Source of the DNA: Taenia hydatigena
Taxonomy: Eukaryota > Platyhelminthes > Cestoda > Cyclophyllidea > Taeniidae
DNA length: 64,000 nucleotides
NCBI GenBank assembly: GCA_036345935.2
Contig: JADWOT020000003.1
Coordinates: forward strand, 19,858,509 to 19,922,508
Reading direction: 5' to 3'
This document shows positions 1-12,100 of the stretch, in pieces. The first letter of the stretch is position 1. The number at the start of each line of letters is the position of its first letter. The position numbers and the translations under genes were made by a program. The notes under the pieces are model-generated. The model saw only the letters and a program-made list of their open reading frames with translations, was not told where the DNA came from and ran no database searches.

Positions 1-780
1 AAATTGCAGCACTAACACTCAACTGCGGTCTCACACGCACAACCACTCTTGAAGCCTGCCGTCCCACAGGCCTTATTCTGAGGGCAGTTCTGCAAACGCC
101 TTGTAACTGCGAAATCCCTCGTATGGGTGCTTGATAGCAGCATACGAAAACAAAAACCTTGTAGCCATTAAATTTGGCAATAAGTGAATGGAGAAATTGA
201 TATTTATTTTGCTTCATACCTTTGCTGGCAGGGTCTGCCTCGGGGGAAATTGACCATCACGGTCACCCCAACATTTGTTTGTTCCAACGGTTCAACTGAT
301 TATGAACCAAAAAATTCGTCTTTTTTTTGAACAAAGAGCGTTGTAAGCTCGTTACCTTGTTATCATTAGGTTTAATTTTGTTCACAACAAGAGTCAATGC
401 AACCAGTTATCACGAAACGACAAATGACATTTGTCACATAATTGTGACATGAGACTCAAGTGAGGCAATTATGGCATCATATAAGATGCCATAACATGTG
501 CAAAATGGCCACAAAATGGTAATCTTTTCTTGTAGTTAATAAGGCTTTTAGAATGCGCTATCCACTACGTTTAACTATCACATGCATTTAAAGATGGAAA
601 AGACCCCCATTGCTGTCTTGATTAGCGAAAAATAGTACGATATCTTAACTTTATAAGCAATAGGTGAGGCCAAGCACAAATTTTGGATAGCATCTTTCTA
701 AAAGTACGTAGAGTTGCTCTAAAACAGTGAAATTATGCTTATTTGTAATGGCAAGATATGCTTTCGAAATTAGTACTCAC

Positions 781-1258
781 ATGATGCAGTGTCGTTGCCA
801 TTGTGAGCATTACCCTCTCCTTCTTCCTCTTTCACATCACTACTGATGTGATTGGCGATGCTAAAGAGGTTTCTGCCACAGCGTTGCTCAGTGGTAGGAG
901 TGGTGGTAGTGGTGTTGGTGGCAGCAGTGTCGACGGTTGTAGTGGTGGTGGCATGGCCAACTGAGGATAGTGCAGCCGCTCCCACCTGAGCCAGAAGAAA
1001 TCGCGCCACAGCATTTGTCGTGGACATCAACCCCAAGTTGTAGGGATCGGCTAAGGGAAAGGGGAAACGGGTGAGGTCCTGGGGTGATGAGGCGAGACCG
1101 TGGGAGGAGAAACCCAAGTCGGGGGGTGCACTGCTCCAAGCCGGCAAGTTCTTCGCGAAACCCTGGGGTGAGGTAGAGGATTGGTCCTCGGACAGTGGTG
1201 AACTGTTGATCGCGGCGAAAGCTCGCCATAAACTCGGTTTACTGCCACTTGCGTTCAT
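781..1258 (-). CDS. First coding exon of an unrecognised gene (partial, runs off the left edge)
   Basis: Open from an ATG at 1258 to a strong splice donor (GTGAGT at 780-775), leaving a codon split after one base; 159 codons. The protein is low-complexity: Ser/Pro-rich for about 95 residues, then a Thr-rich run with several TTTTT/TTTT blocks, then an acidic EEEGEGN stretch. No domain is recognisable. The region is GC-richer than its surroundings, as is common for first exons. Such N-terminal stretches are frequent in transcription factors and signalling proteins, but that is only a guess. The remaining exons must lie left of the window; positions 1-774 would be the first intron, where no further exon was seen. 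The start is the only ATG near the beginning of the open frame; an upstream non-coding exon is possible. Confidence 0.55.
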
Positions 1259-2212
1259 TTCGAACTGGTAAATGACGTTGCTGTGTTGGCTGTGAGGCGG
1301 TTAGGTTAAATGGCCAATCGTCAGAAGGTGTGAAGACGCAGACGCTGGTGATTGGTGCGCCTGCCTGACTACAGTCTTAAGTGCTATTGGGCACCGGAGA
1401 ATGCGTGCGCACAGTAGGTTGGCGAACATGCATGGCATTTGCAAACTGGATAACAGTTATTTTATTGTACAAGTTATCAGTCGGTAAACAAAAGATTTGA
1501 TCTCAAGGTTGAATCGTAGTTGCTACAGCCCAATTGGTCCCCCTTCCATTCATAACATTTTCCAACAGTAAATGTGCACGACTAATTTCGAATCTCGGAA
1601 TCCTCCAAATGCATCCCTCACTTTTGGTCACAAAAGTAAATGAAACTTCGCTCAGCGTAAATGCTAATTTAGATAATTTCATCGTTAAATATAATAAAAG
1701 TTTCCCAATTTGTTGATTTGCCAATTTTACTCGAAAAGTTAGCCGTCTCGCCTTCAGTGTCCAAAAAATTGCAATTTTTTGTCTTAACGATTTCACCCTC
1801 TTGTGTGATTCGGTGTGGCCAAGAGAAGTGCTAAAGTCATTGACGTTTTAGTCTGTTGCTCCTTATAAACCTTAGCAGTATACCAATCATGGCTCAAAAT
1901 TGAGGCGAATGCAGAATCTCAAGGTTTTCTATTGTCCACCTTGTTTCCGTCGCAATGCCTATGGCACTCTTTAAGGTGGACTCGTGCAAATATTTGCCTT
2001 TATGCTATCTTGCCTGCAAGTCATGAAAATAATGCATAAATTTATCGATTTAATAGATCTACAAAACGTTGTTACAACGTACGGTATTTTATAGGGCACA
2101 GCTTCACTCACATTCTTACAACTTTGATGACCTCGCGTCTGCCAGTCCATTTTCATTCAAATTGCATTTCACTCGTCTTATTTCAAATAATAAGCATCCA
2201 GTATAAAATGAG

Positions 2213-2400
2213 TGTAGTACTTTGTTTGTTTGTACTACAGGTTTTGGTTAGGATCACAGAGAGGTGGCCGTATTGCCCTAGCTGCGTAGGCTGGCCGCTG
2301 GGCCATGCCAGCGGCTTATTTCCCTCTGTCCGTTGAATACATATATTCTACCCTAGCATTCTGCCTTCCTTTGCCTTCAAGGGAGCCTTGGGACGCTACA
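2213..2400 (+). mobile_element. Solo-LTR-like repeat, copy A
   Basis: 188 bp beginning TGTAGTAC and ending GCTACA, flanked by the direct 5-bp repeat ATGAG (2208-2212 and 2401-2405). The TG...CA ends with a 5-bp target duplication are the signature of an LTR retrotransposon insertion. A diverged copy in the same orientation lies at 52003-52171. Copy A has an extra block of about 20 bp at 2295-2314 that is itself a palindrome (CCGCTGG...CCAGCGG). The 5' end carries another hairpin (TGTAGTAC...GTACTACA, 2213-2239). No internal region or gag/pol frame adjoins it, so it is a solo LTR or part of a non-autonomous TRIM-like family. Confidence 0.65.
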
Positions 2401-3229
2401 ATGAGTACCTTGTAAAAAAATTATGTGAGCATTTCTCCCCATTTTTGTGCTTCTTCCCGAAAAATGGCAACCATACTGCACTCGCTTTTATTGGCTACAC
2501 TATCTCCACTTCATCTTTCCGATGCCTTTGACGTTAAACAAACAAAGCAAATGCAAGTGAATTCGCAAATTGCAATTTACAATTATAATAAATGATTCCA
2601 TGAAGATTTTTTCTTTTCCACTATTTTTTTATAGTTGTTCTAAACATGAACACCAAGTTGAAGCATCAGACTGTACTAGAGAAGGCTCTAAAATCACATC
2701 TTTTTGTTGTTCATTCATTGCAGAAGCCTCCATTTAAGTAATTAAAGAACCACGTTTTTCCATTCCTCCTAGAGGTCTAAACGGAAACAGAAGCACTTTG
2801 ACATTCCAACTTGACGCTGGCGCATTAATCCGGACACAACTATAGCCTAGAACTGCAACATATGTTTGGCTGCTGCGTGACCCTTTGGCTAAGGGGGAAA
2901 AGTTGGACAAAGTTGTCCTCTTGTCGTGCCTACACGCTAATAAAATTCCCCATTAAACTCTGTTGAAATGACAGCTGCTGTTTTTGCTGCAAGCATAAAT
3001 TGCAACCTCTTGCTTTGCGTACCACTCTGCCCCTCAACACGACGTGAATTTAGAGGTGGCCGGGGATGATCAAGGTGACAGTGGCACTTAGCAGTGCGGC
3101 CCTCCTCCTTCCCCTTACGCCTCCTTCCGCAGTCAAAGAGGAACACATGTTGCCGCACATCACTGAGCGGCTTGTTTATGCCTTCCTCTCTCGTTTGTTC
3201 TTCGATGTCAACGACAAAATGGCAGTCTA

Positions 3230-3262
3230 TGTGTGCGTGTACGTGTGTGTGTGTTTGTGCAA
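3230..3262. repeat. GT-rich imperfect microsatellite
   Basis: Alternating GT/GC run interrupted by single changes. A comparable AC-rich run lies at 18064-18100 inside an intron of the protein 4.1 gene, and another at about 55010-55030. Confidence 0.6.
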
Positions 3263-5281
3263 CCTAAGGCGTCGTCACACTTTAATTGGGCTTAATGGCA
3301 ATAAAACGCATACCTCTCTTACTCGCCTTTCATCTCACTCTTTTGACAACTGCCATTATTATTGTTGGTGTAGGAGTGGCAGTGACAAGATGCGAGTGTG
3401 AGAAAATTTGTGTAAAAAACTGATTCTGTGACGAGGCGAGTAGAGTTATTCTGCGTCAACCAATTAATCCAAATTTTATTCAGGGAGGGTGTTTAATTTG
3501 CATTCATTCATTACTTTAGTTAAAGCATAACCGCGTAATCAACTCGTGAGAGAATTCAGCGCCTAACACTTTCCCCGTACCAATGTCTAACTATTCATAC
3601 CCTCTTTAAGATGCTGTTACGAATGTATCTCAAATAAGTGATAGCCCCACTCCACTTCAGCAAATGGCTAAACGTTCGCAATTTCAATGTGAAAGACAAG
3701 TTTAGCGTGTTGAAAGAAGGCATACTGTGCATTGCCGACCCGCAGTAAGGCTTGGGGGACTCCAGCATGACTGGGCGGCCAAACGGCCCGGCAGAGGTGC
3801 CAGGCGGAGCTCTGTCTCGTTGCTAATACTGAGAGTTAGATAAACAAATAACGTACTAGACGCCTTGTTTTAAAATATTTTTGTGCCTTTAAGTATTCAC
3901 GAGGCCGGCTTCAGTTATCGTTAACGGTGCATTTACCGATCGCGGGCTCTTCGGCCCTCGGGGTTCCGGTATCCACTTCAGTCCATTTACGCAAGCAAAG
4001 TTTTCTCAGCTGGTATGCCCCATTGCTTGGGACGCCGAACAAGAGCACGAAGGATCAGATTAGGTTGGGTCAAATCCCCATTACTCTATTGAACAAACAG
4101 CACGTTTCGAGAGTGTGAATAGGATGGACAGCGTGGTTCAAGGAATTGTGCTGCTCGTCACCCTTCCGTAAAAGAATCCATCAACGCTTTAGATTGCGAT
4201 GTGTGGAGAGAGTTTTCACAAAGCGATCCCAACCAGAATAACAAGAGGCAGATTCCATGACCGACGATCTGGGTGGATCTGGAGGCACAATGTGAGCGTG
4301 CGCAACTACCGCATCGGAGTACTGGAAGACACAGAAGATCAACACTCGTACGTATCCATGACATTGTGAATGTTCTCCACCTTGCATTGCACACCAGTCC
4401 ACTTCATCGCGTGATACCGACCAATCAGGAGAAGGCTCAACAAGAGTGTAAAACGGAGAGAGGTCCCCCATGTTCGGCATATGTGCGTAAAACGAAACCA
4501 ATGAAAACACCTAGAACATCAGGGCAGAATTTTTTCTCAGAACTCCATCATAATTTCCCATTAAAATAGGAACAGCACTAACAGTACACATACTGAGACC
4601 GGCAATACACTAGGACACCAAAGCTTGTTTCGCCATAAAAGCACTTGATAAACTTACGTTTCTAGATTTCAAATGCTTTCAGACCGCAAGCCCTTGTGTG
4701 TTGTGTGAGCGTGGAATGAAATTTGTAATCAATCTACAGAAGGGCTGGCGGGCAGTCAAAAAAGCAAAACCGATGGAATGCCATGACTCCAAAATAAAAA
4801 TCGAGGCCTGTGGATTCTGAAGGACCAACGTAGTCACATAAGCACCTATCATTCTTCTACAAGATCACATGGCATGACAACCAACAGTTTAGACAGTTGG
4901 ACAGGTGCACTGGATATGAATAAAGATATGTCGAAAGTAGAAATAAAATAAAGTCGAGAAGCAAACACTCCAACAAAGTACAACCGTTGGACATCACTAA
5001 GCTCTTTAACATGACACTATCTAGCAACTACTTGGACCAACAATTTCAATGGCCATCGAACCTGCCCAGTTCAACGTTCGTTAAATCAAAACACCGACTA
5101 AAGTCATGCTTATCTTACTTTTGATGATGAAATCTCCACGGTTCGGTCGATCCAACGACTGTAGGAATCAAAAAAATGTGAAACTAGAGGGCAACTAATA
5201 AGAATAGACATTCAAAAGGCCCTTCCCACTCACCTACTCGCTTCCCTCTCCTGCAGAACTGCCAACACGTTGTACAAAGAA

Positions 5282-5287
5282 TTTATT
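5282..5287 (-). terminator. Polyadenylation signal of CHAF1A
   Basis: TTTATT on the plus strand reads AATAAA on the minus strand, about 130 nt downstream of the CHAF1A stop codon. It is the first canonical hexamer after the stop. Confidence 0.6.
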
Positions 5288-5414
5288 TTCATAGACACGT
5301 ACCGAAATAAGTGTTTAGTTTTTCAGCATGAAAAATTTCATCAATGCAGCGGTAACATCTCCATGTGGCAGTAGTCGATTGGCCAGTAGATCAACCGGTC
5401 GACCGATTGGTAAA

Positions 5415-5811
5415 TCAAGGATCATCAACGCCTTCACGGTCATCGGCCTCACCACTCGTCTTCATGCGTTTCGCAGAGGGGGGTGGCGTGGACAAAAAGA
5501 AGCTTTCCAGAGTGGCCCTCTTCTTAATCATTGTTGACTTGGTCACTTTTGAGCGGCTGGTGGAGGCGGGAGGGGACGAAGACGACGACGGCTGAGGTGG
5601 CGCCGGCGGTGACTGTGACGCAGCAGCAGAGGGCTGCAGAGACTTGCGCTTCATAATGGTGGTCACGGCGATGTCCGTGAGGTAGGGCCAAGCAGGAAAG
5701 ACAAAGCCCGGATCTGTGATGGCGTAGACCGACTCATCGGCTTTTGGCAGACCCTCGGGAGCCAGCACAGCCTCTCTGTGCGTTCTCAACACCTCCGGGC
5801 GAACTCGCCAT
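5415..5811 (-). CDS. CHAF1A: CHAF1A terminal exon with a third PIP-like motif
   Basis: 132 codons including stop TGA (5417-5415). Completes the winged helix (LWRVRPEVL...YAITDPG), then a Ser/Pro-rich tail with RATLESFF followed by basic residues. The spacing hxxFF is that of a PCNA-interacting motif, but the usual first glutamine is Arg here. The acceptor (ATCCAG, 5813-5812) was chosen because it alone keeps the frame. Confidence 0.85.
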
Positions 5812-8800
5812 CTGGATTGGTGAGCCAGTAAATGGGTTCGTTAGCCTGACTCATGTCTATCCACCGCCACATAGCTCAGTGTTATTCAGATTGTACCTCG
5901 CATTACTTGAAGCGGGAGAATTTGTCTCTTCCACTCAAAAAAGAGTCGTATTTACATTATACTTGCCCATCTACTTACTGATTAAAGGCTTTACAGAACT
6001 CGCCCTCGCATAAACACCCCACTAACAATGAAGATATGCCGTCAATAAAAAAAACAGTTTTAAGGTTAGAACAAGCTATTTTGAATGATCATCCTCAAAA
6101 ATGACAGAGAAGCATTCAACTATTTTAGCACAATAAAATTAAAATCGCTTATGTTGAAGACTAATTCCACACACTAATGTAGGCAAAGCATAACTCTCAA
6201 CATGCTGCATTACAAAGGAATTAAGTGTAAGGGAAGTCCGACGACGACGTACATTTGCAAAATTCGAATTAAAACATGGCCCACTCTACCGAAATCAAAG
6301 AGGAATCCGGGTAGTGGCATTACATTTGTGCTCGTTTGTGTATGCATTCAATGGAAGAATTAAAGACGACCAAAAGTTAGTGAAAAGGCTAAACTCACAG
6401 GCCCTCCTCAAAGACAGCGATTTCACTTATTTTGTTCATGGTCAGCGTTTTGGAAAGTGGGAGGCTGTCGCCGTTGCCCAGCTGCTGCTGTGGTTTCGTA
6501 TCTGCAGCGTGTTGACCACCAAGTAGGTTGGGAGTTCCAGTCGCCTCAGCCTCAGAGCATTGACTGTACTCCTTAAAACTAAGACAACAACTCGGCGCCT
6601 CGCCCTTACCGGTCCACGTGCGCTTCAGCCAGAAGACACGAAACTCAAATTGAAGTTTAGCCCTGCTCAGAGCGTTCTTGTGCACCAAGCGGATAAGATA
6701 GGGGATGGCTGAAAGGTTGGCATACTAGATGCTTGACTAAAGCGACATTCAAGAAACAAGTCCATTGAGCACTTAGGGAGCCCCGTAATCCACAGTAGAA
6801 CAAAAAAGCAAAACCAGAGGAAAAGTGACAACCAAAGCGATTAAAAGCGAAATTCATAACTCGAGATCAAGTTTACAAGAACTTCGAAATAACCCAGCTT
6901 TATTAATGACAACATCTTTTGGCTCTAACAAATTATGTTTGAATTAGAACTCTCCAAATTTAACTCTGATACAAGTTAATGGCTTAGGAGGTAGAGACGA
7001 ACCTTCGGTGGGGAATCGCTTTTTGGATCGTTCCGTTGAAGACAGTTTGCTTGCGCCTAAGGGGATGTCAGGAGTAGGGTCGGTTTGGGGAACAATCGGT
7101 AGTACTGTACCTGGCCACAAGTGAACCTAGAGAAATCAAAACGCATACTCAAAATTCAAACAGAGCGTAAACATCATGAAAAGTAATTGATTAATTATTT
7201 TTGCAACTGTTTGCAATTCGAATCATGGAAAAAAGGTAAGAAAGGAATTTCCAACCTGAACCGAGCCAATATAGAATTCGGAGCAGGGTAAAGCACAAAA
7301 CTTTGATAATCATGAAACACGTTTTACTTTTTGTAAGGAACAATAGTTAATGGGATTGTGAGAAGGGTAGTGCAATAAAGAAAAACGTCATACATGAGTA
7401 CATCTCGATGACAGGTCGACTCGCAGTGCTGCAACCAAATACATATACACACACAACCATTCAGGCTAGCACGGTATGGAGGAAAAAACATACCCTATAC
7501 GTGCACAGGCCAGTTCCCATAAATTGAAATTCTTCTTTGGATGGTAACGCCCAGGTCGTGCTACCTAACTTTCCGCCATCGGAAGTACTTAGGGGGATGC
7601 GGTTCTCCTTATCGTCATCGCTCACATAGCCCGTGACCTTCGGTGGGAGCTCGGCGGGTCGCAGGGCCTCTAGAGGGTTCCGTGTCCACACAGGGCCCAG
7701 CAGAAGGGGTTTGAGTTTGTGGAGACTACGGCTGTGCGCCGCCTCGTACTCAGCCAAAGAGAGGCGCTGACGCAGGCGCTTCATCTCCGCGGTCTCGGCA
7801 GTGTTGTTGCTATCGTCGATGCCGCTGATGCTACCTTCAAAGTCGTCCTCATCGCGAACGCCCTCATCGTCCGAGAGATAGCCATGAGGCACAAGAAACC
7901 TGGCATCTTCGTCCTCATCGTCCTCTACTTCCTCCTCCTCTTCTCCCTACGAGGCCAAAAGCGACAAAGCAGTAAAAATCTAAGCATTTGGTCTAGGGTG
8001 AAAACAGCAGGGAATTCGCAAAAGCCGCGATGGCTGTTTCTGACACCAAGGAAGGTGTGAAAATTGCACCAACCATTTCAAATTAGCTGGATAAACGATA
8101 CCTAAATGAGGAAATGATGATGGATTCCAATGTAGGCTTAAATCGATTGACTGCATGCTACATAACCATAAAGTGTAAAATCAGCCATTGGTTTTAAGCG
8201 AAAAAGTAAAGGAAACAGGAAAATAAGGTAAGTGCATCCATGTTGAGCAGAACTGCTGAAAATCCGCATTCATCGCTTTTGAAACAGTAAAGATGAAAGT
8301 TCATGCCAAAAAAAAACCTAAGATTTTTAACATTCAAAGAGATTCTTTTGGAACATGCTACCAAAGGTCTAATTCAACTTTCGCCTATGCGTCATTTACT
8401 AGACGAAAGTGCATGAATAGGCATAAGGCAAAAGAACGACTGTGATCACAGTTAACCCTCTAATAAAGAAGCTATCGCTCCATTGAGCGACCCACGCCGG
8501 AGTTCAAGCTCTTCCTTAGTATCAAAGAATGCGATGCAGATGAACCAAAGGTGACGCTACTCTGAGATCACACTGACGAGTAGTACCATCAGAGCATACC
8601 AAGTGGATAAACTGAGACGGACACCACGAAGTTACCTGATCACAGTAATGCCTAGTTTTACAGGGACACTACTGAAAATAGCACTCTGAGCTAGATTCAA
8701 TTATGCAATAACATAACATGACTAATCCCTTTCGACTGATCCCATCGAAACCGGCACAAAATATCTACACAGCTAGCTACTAGTAAGTTGTTAATAGTCA

Positions 8801-11800
8801 AAAAATGTCTGACATCAGACTGAGAGATGTTTTCTCCCGGCTCCTCCTCCTCCCACTCATCATCAGAGTCGACCTCGTAGTCAAGCTGGTAGCAGTCCTT
8901 GGTGAAGGGCCGTCGGGGACCGATGGCGTAGCTACGTCGACGCCAGGTGCCATAGAAAGCAGGACGATAGTTCTCGAAGAACTGTAGTAGCTTCGCCTTG
9001 ATCCACACCGTACCCCCATTGCCTGAGTCGCCGTGGTTGAAGCGCAAGGCAACCATATTCTGCAACGGCACACCTCCTCCATCTGGCATTTCGCTGTGAT
9101 GAGTAAAAAAGTCACATGAAATCGTTCCGTTACCTGTGATGCTCAGCATTGGATGAGACCACTTTGCACCCAGGGAATTTATGGTAATTAAATAGGGTTC
9201 TAAAAACTGAAACGAATTAAAAACACGGATTTAGAAAGGTAGACTGATGTCTTCATAAACATCTGCAACGAGTAAATTCGTCCTACCAAGATCCAGCTCA
9301 ACAAAATCAGAATAAGAGTCACTCAAACTCGCCAAAGAGCTAATTTGTGAATGAGACTGTTGAATATTGCCCCGATTAATTTCGTCAGCAAAACAGCAAT
9401 TAGCTGAATTTACTCTACTCGCCCTATGATTTCGAAAGAGTAGTTTCGAAATGCCCACGAGAAACTGCTGACTTACACAGGCCATGTAGGAGGAAAGGAA
9501 AGTGGTTTAATCCTGCCAGTGCGCAGCTCATGCAAGTAGTTTGGCTGTCCGAATTTGACCAAACCAAGGCGCGATCCATCAATTGAGGATTGACCTGACT
9601 GCCAGGAGAGCCGAAGGTCCTCCACATTCTGCCACTTGGCGTGTCTCAGCGCCTCCGACCTCACTCGGCAGATTGGTGACTGGCGCTGATCCCTCTTCAG
9701 CTCAAACTGCATGAAAGGTGAAGCAGGAACACCACAGTCACCACTCCTACCACCACCGGCGGCACTAGTGGTGGAATTTTCAGGCTTCTGCTGCACAAAG
9801 AAGCCCATCAGAAGGGCACGCTGCTTTTCCATCTTTCGCCGCTTCTCCTCCTCTTCGCGCGCACGCTCTGCCTCTCGCTTGCGTCGTTCCTCCTCCTTGG
9901 CCTTCCTCTCTTCCTCCTTGCGAGCTCGCACCTCCTCCTTACGTGCTCGCTCCTCCTCCCGCTGTAATCGGCGCGCCTCCTTCTCACGTTCCGCCTGCTC
10001 TCGCCTCTCTTGGCGCTCCTGACGCCTCTGTTCTTTCTCTCCACGCAGGCGCTCTCGCTCTGCCTGCTTTTCGGCCTACAGTGCGGGAGAGGAGTTATAA
10101 CATCAAAGGATGTTTAAATAAAGCTACGCGCCTTCACCATGTTACATTTCACAGAAAGCAAACCCAGGATAATACGGATTTCATGGTGATTTCAAGCAAC
10201 ACCTGCCATCTGTGTATGCAAAACTTATGAGGACGGTAACCCTAAATATGACTTTTACGAGTGAATACAATAAACTCATATCAAATTCAATCAAAACACC
10301 AAATGAATTGTCATTGAAGTTATGAAGACCACAACGCCTAATGGGGTGGAATCGAGCTGACAAATTATCCATAAGAGGTCACCAGACTTTTCAGGCAAAG
10401 TCTCCATGATCTGCGTCTTAGTAACACACTGGTCGTAAAGTCATTAAAGATGCAAAGCCAAAGGGTCTGCATTTCGTTCCCAATCTCCGCCATACTCAAG
10501 AGTGTGGAACCCCAATGCATCAGATTATAGTAATGTTTAGATGCAAACTACTCAACATATTCGTGGCCTGCCCACGGATCAAAATAACGGAAAACAAGTT
10601 GTTTAGGGTTCTTAATATTCGTTTGGACGGAATCACGTCAACAAAAACAAAAACGGAGTATTTCACATGAAATGACACTACTTTGGGGTAATAACCATAA
10701 TTAAAACAGGAAAATGCGGCAATCACCTTCTCTCGCTCTTTCAGATCCCTTCTTAAGGGCGTGTTGGATTTAGGCTAAAACAAGAAAAATACAACTTAAT
10801 GGTGAGCAGAAATACAGCATGCTATAGTTGACTATGAAAGTATCGTTCCTTCCGTCATTATCAACAAGGTTGAGCTGAAAAAAATAACTTATTGAAACAA
10901 AATCACTCATGCCAAGCACCTGCGTAAGCTAAGACGCGTTTACAAGTTAAAAATTAATCGCCAAGACAAATAAATTGTTCAAACGGTAGGAGAAAACAGG
11001 AGGGGAAAAAGGGGAAAGGCGGATTTGAACGCTTTCAAGACTACTCGGAGTATTATTTAACGGCAAAATCAAAACATCCTTAGCCACCCAAGATCTAGCG
11101 TAATAGGCATAGCTGAATGAAATGGAGAGAGACAATGCGCACTTAATGTATAGGACATAAGGGCCGATGTAAGCCACCATTACGATAAGACTTCACCCTG
11201 ATTCAAAGAACAGCATACAAAAAGGACAACTTGCCTCCAGTGTTTTCTGTGACCTTCGAGATTTGTTCGAAGCCTAAAACGCAAAATTACGATACCTAGA
11301 AATGTAACGAGGTAGCAATCCTAAACTCCAAAGACTAAGCACACACGAAGTTGAGGATCTGTCATCCGTAATTACATCACCTACCAGTATTGAAAACAAC
11401 TGAAATCAAAGCCCATAAATTGAATGTTCACAATGCAGCAAATTAATTTCACTATCGACTGAGTAATTCCCTTTAAAAAAGAAAATTTTCATTCTAGAAC
11501 TCGTCAAATTTGGTAAAAGTATTGGCACAATCATAAAGGTTGGTCGATTTTAAGTAACAATGCGAATGTTCTAGAAAACTAAATCTGTTTCTGATCTTAA
11601 TTTACTATTCATATTTCACTAAACAAGAAACGTTCTTAAACTCACAAATAAGTATAAAATACAAAAGCAGAAGTTTTGAAGCCCAGGAAAATTCATTTCA
11701 ATTGATCAACGAACGATAAGGACAGCATTTCGGGAAGTGAAAATTAACTCCAATTGATACTTACACATTCTGATCCTTATAAGTCTTCTAGTGGTATCAA

Positions 11801-12100
11801 CAATTGATCGCATGCCAAGCAGCTAAGATGCTCATAAAACTATTCATCAATTACGAATCGTGATATGTGGTTGGTTCACTTGGAGTAAGAGAACAATAAA
11901 ACACGAAGAAGCTCATTAAAAATACGCAAATAAGATACGTTAAATGAAATTCCATTTTGATACGGGAGCTAAAATGGCAGCCTAAATCAACCCAGAAGCA
12001 AATTGTGTCTTCATGAATAAAAGCCTTTTTTTGGAAAAAAAAGAGTGCCTACTTCAGCTTGGTTTGGTTTTTCGGAAGCTTCTTCGGACCCATCTTCCCG
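5415..12100 (-). CDS. CHAF1A: Chromatin assembly factor 1 subunit A (CAF-1 p150), N-terminus unresolved
   Basis: Large subunit of CAF-1, which deposits H3-H4 behind the replication fork in the nucleus and binds PCNA. Exons on the minus strand, in transcript order: 12100-12053, 11273-11235, 10774-10727, 10075-9477, 9093-8814, 7946-7494, 7126-7003, 6708-6399, 5811-5415; about 765 codons with all phases consistent. Order of parts: a Lys/Glu/Arg-rich KER coiled coil ending in a PIP-like ALLMGFF; the dimerisation domain (LLQFFENYRPAFYGTW, LDYEVDSDDEWEEEEPGE); the acidic segment and VPHGYLSDDEG motif; then a C-terminal winged-helix region (AIPYLIRLVHKN; KISEIAVFEEG joined to LWRVR). These match CAF-1 p150 throughout. 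The intron after 11235 uses a GC donor. The donor at 8813 (GTCAGA) is weak. Upstream exons carrying the start are missing. Confidence 0.93.
6399..7946 (-). CDS. CHAF1A: CHAF1A middle and winged-helix exons
   Basis: 7946-7494 carries the acidic run and VPHGYLSDDEGVRDEDD, typical of the p150 region after the dimerisation domain. 7126-7003 is a Pro/Ser-rich linker. 6708-6399 begins AIPYLIRLVHKNALSRAK, continues through a 60-residue low-complexity insertion with no stop, and ends PLSKTLTMNKISEIAVFEEG, the core of the winged helix. All splice sites are canonical. Confidence 0.85.
8814..9093 (-). CDS. CHAF1A: CHAF1A dimerisation-domain exon
   Basis: 280 bp encoding the most conserved block of CAF-1 p150: WIKAKLLQFFENYRPAFYGTW and YEVDSDDEWEEEEPGE. 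Starts with the last base of a split codon, fitting the preceding exon. The donor (GAT then GTCAGA) is poor but gives the phase needed to read into GEEEEEVEDDEDED in the next exon. Confidence 0.9.
9477..10075 (-). CDS. CHAF1A: CHAF1A KER exon with internal PIP-like motif
   Basis: 599 bp. About 95 residues of almost unbroken Lys/Glu/Arg/Gln coiled coil are followed by RALLMGFFVQQKP, which occupies the place of the internal PCNA-binding motif of CAF-1 p150, and then by a Ser/Gly-rich linker. Acceptor at 10077-10076 and donor GTAAGT at 9476. Ends two bases into a codon. Confidence 0.88.
10727..12100 (-). CDS. CHAF1A: CHAF1A, three small exons leading into the KER region
   Basis: 12100-12053 (16 codons, acidic, starts REDGSEEASEK), 11273-11235 (13 codons, ends QKTLE) and 10774-10727 (16 codons, ends LKEREK). 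All begin and end at codon boundaries and keep the frame of the KER exon. The middle exon ends at a GC donor (GAG then GCAAGT). No homology alone would place them; splice sites and frame do. In 12100-12053 a second, basic frame is also open but runs into a stop two exons later. Confidence 0.7.

Larger units (their letters stand above)
1259..5281. other. Intergenic stretch without a recognised gene
   Basis: No exon with credible splice sites and a recognisable product was found. It holds the solo-LTR-like repeat at 2213-2400, a GT-rich run near 3230-3262, and a GC-richer island at about 3900-4450. The island has scattered coding-like fragments on the plus strand broken by stops, possibly a decayed element. 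Confidence 0.5.

Noticed and set aside
9808..10044. Arg-rich 78-residue frame on the minus strand
   Set aside because: Out-of-frame shadow of the Lys/Glu/Arg-rich KER exon of CHAF1A.
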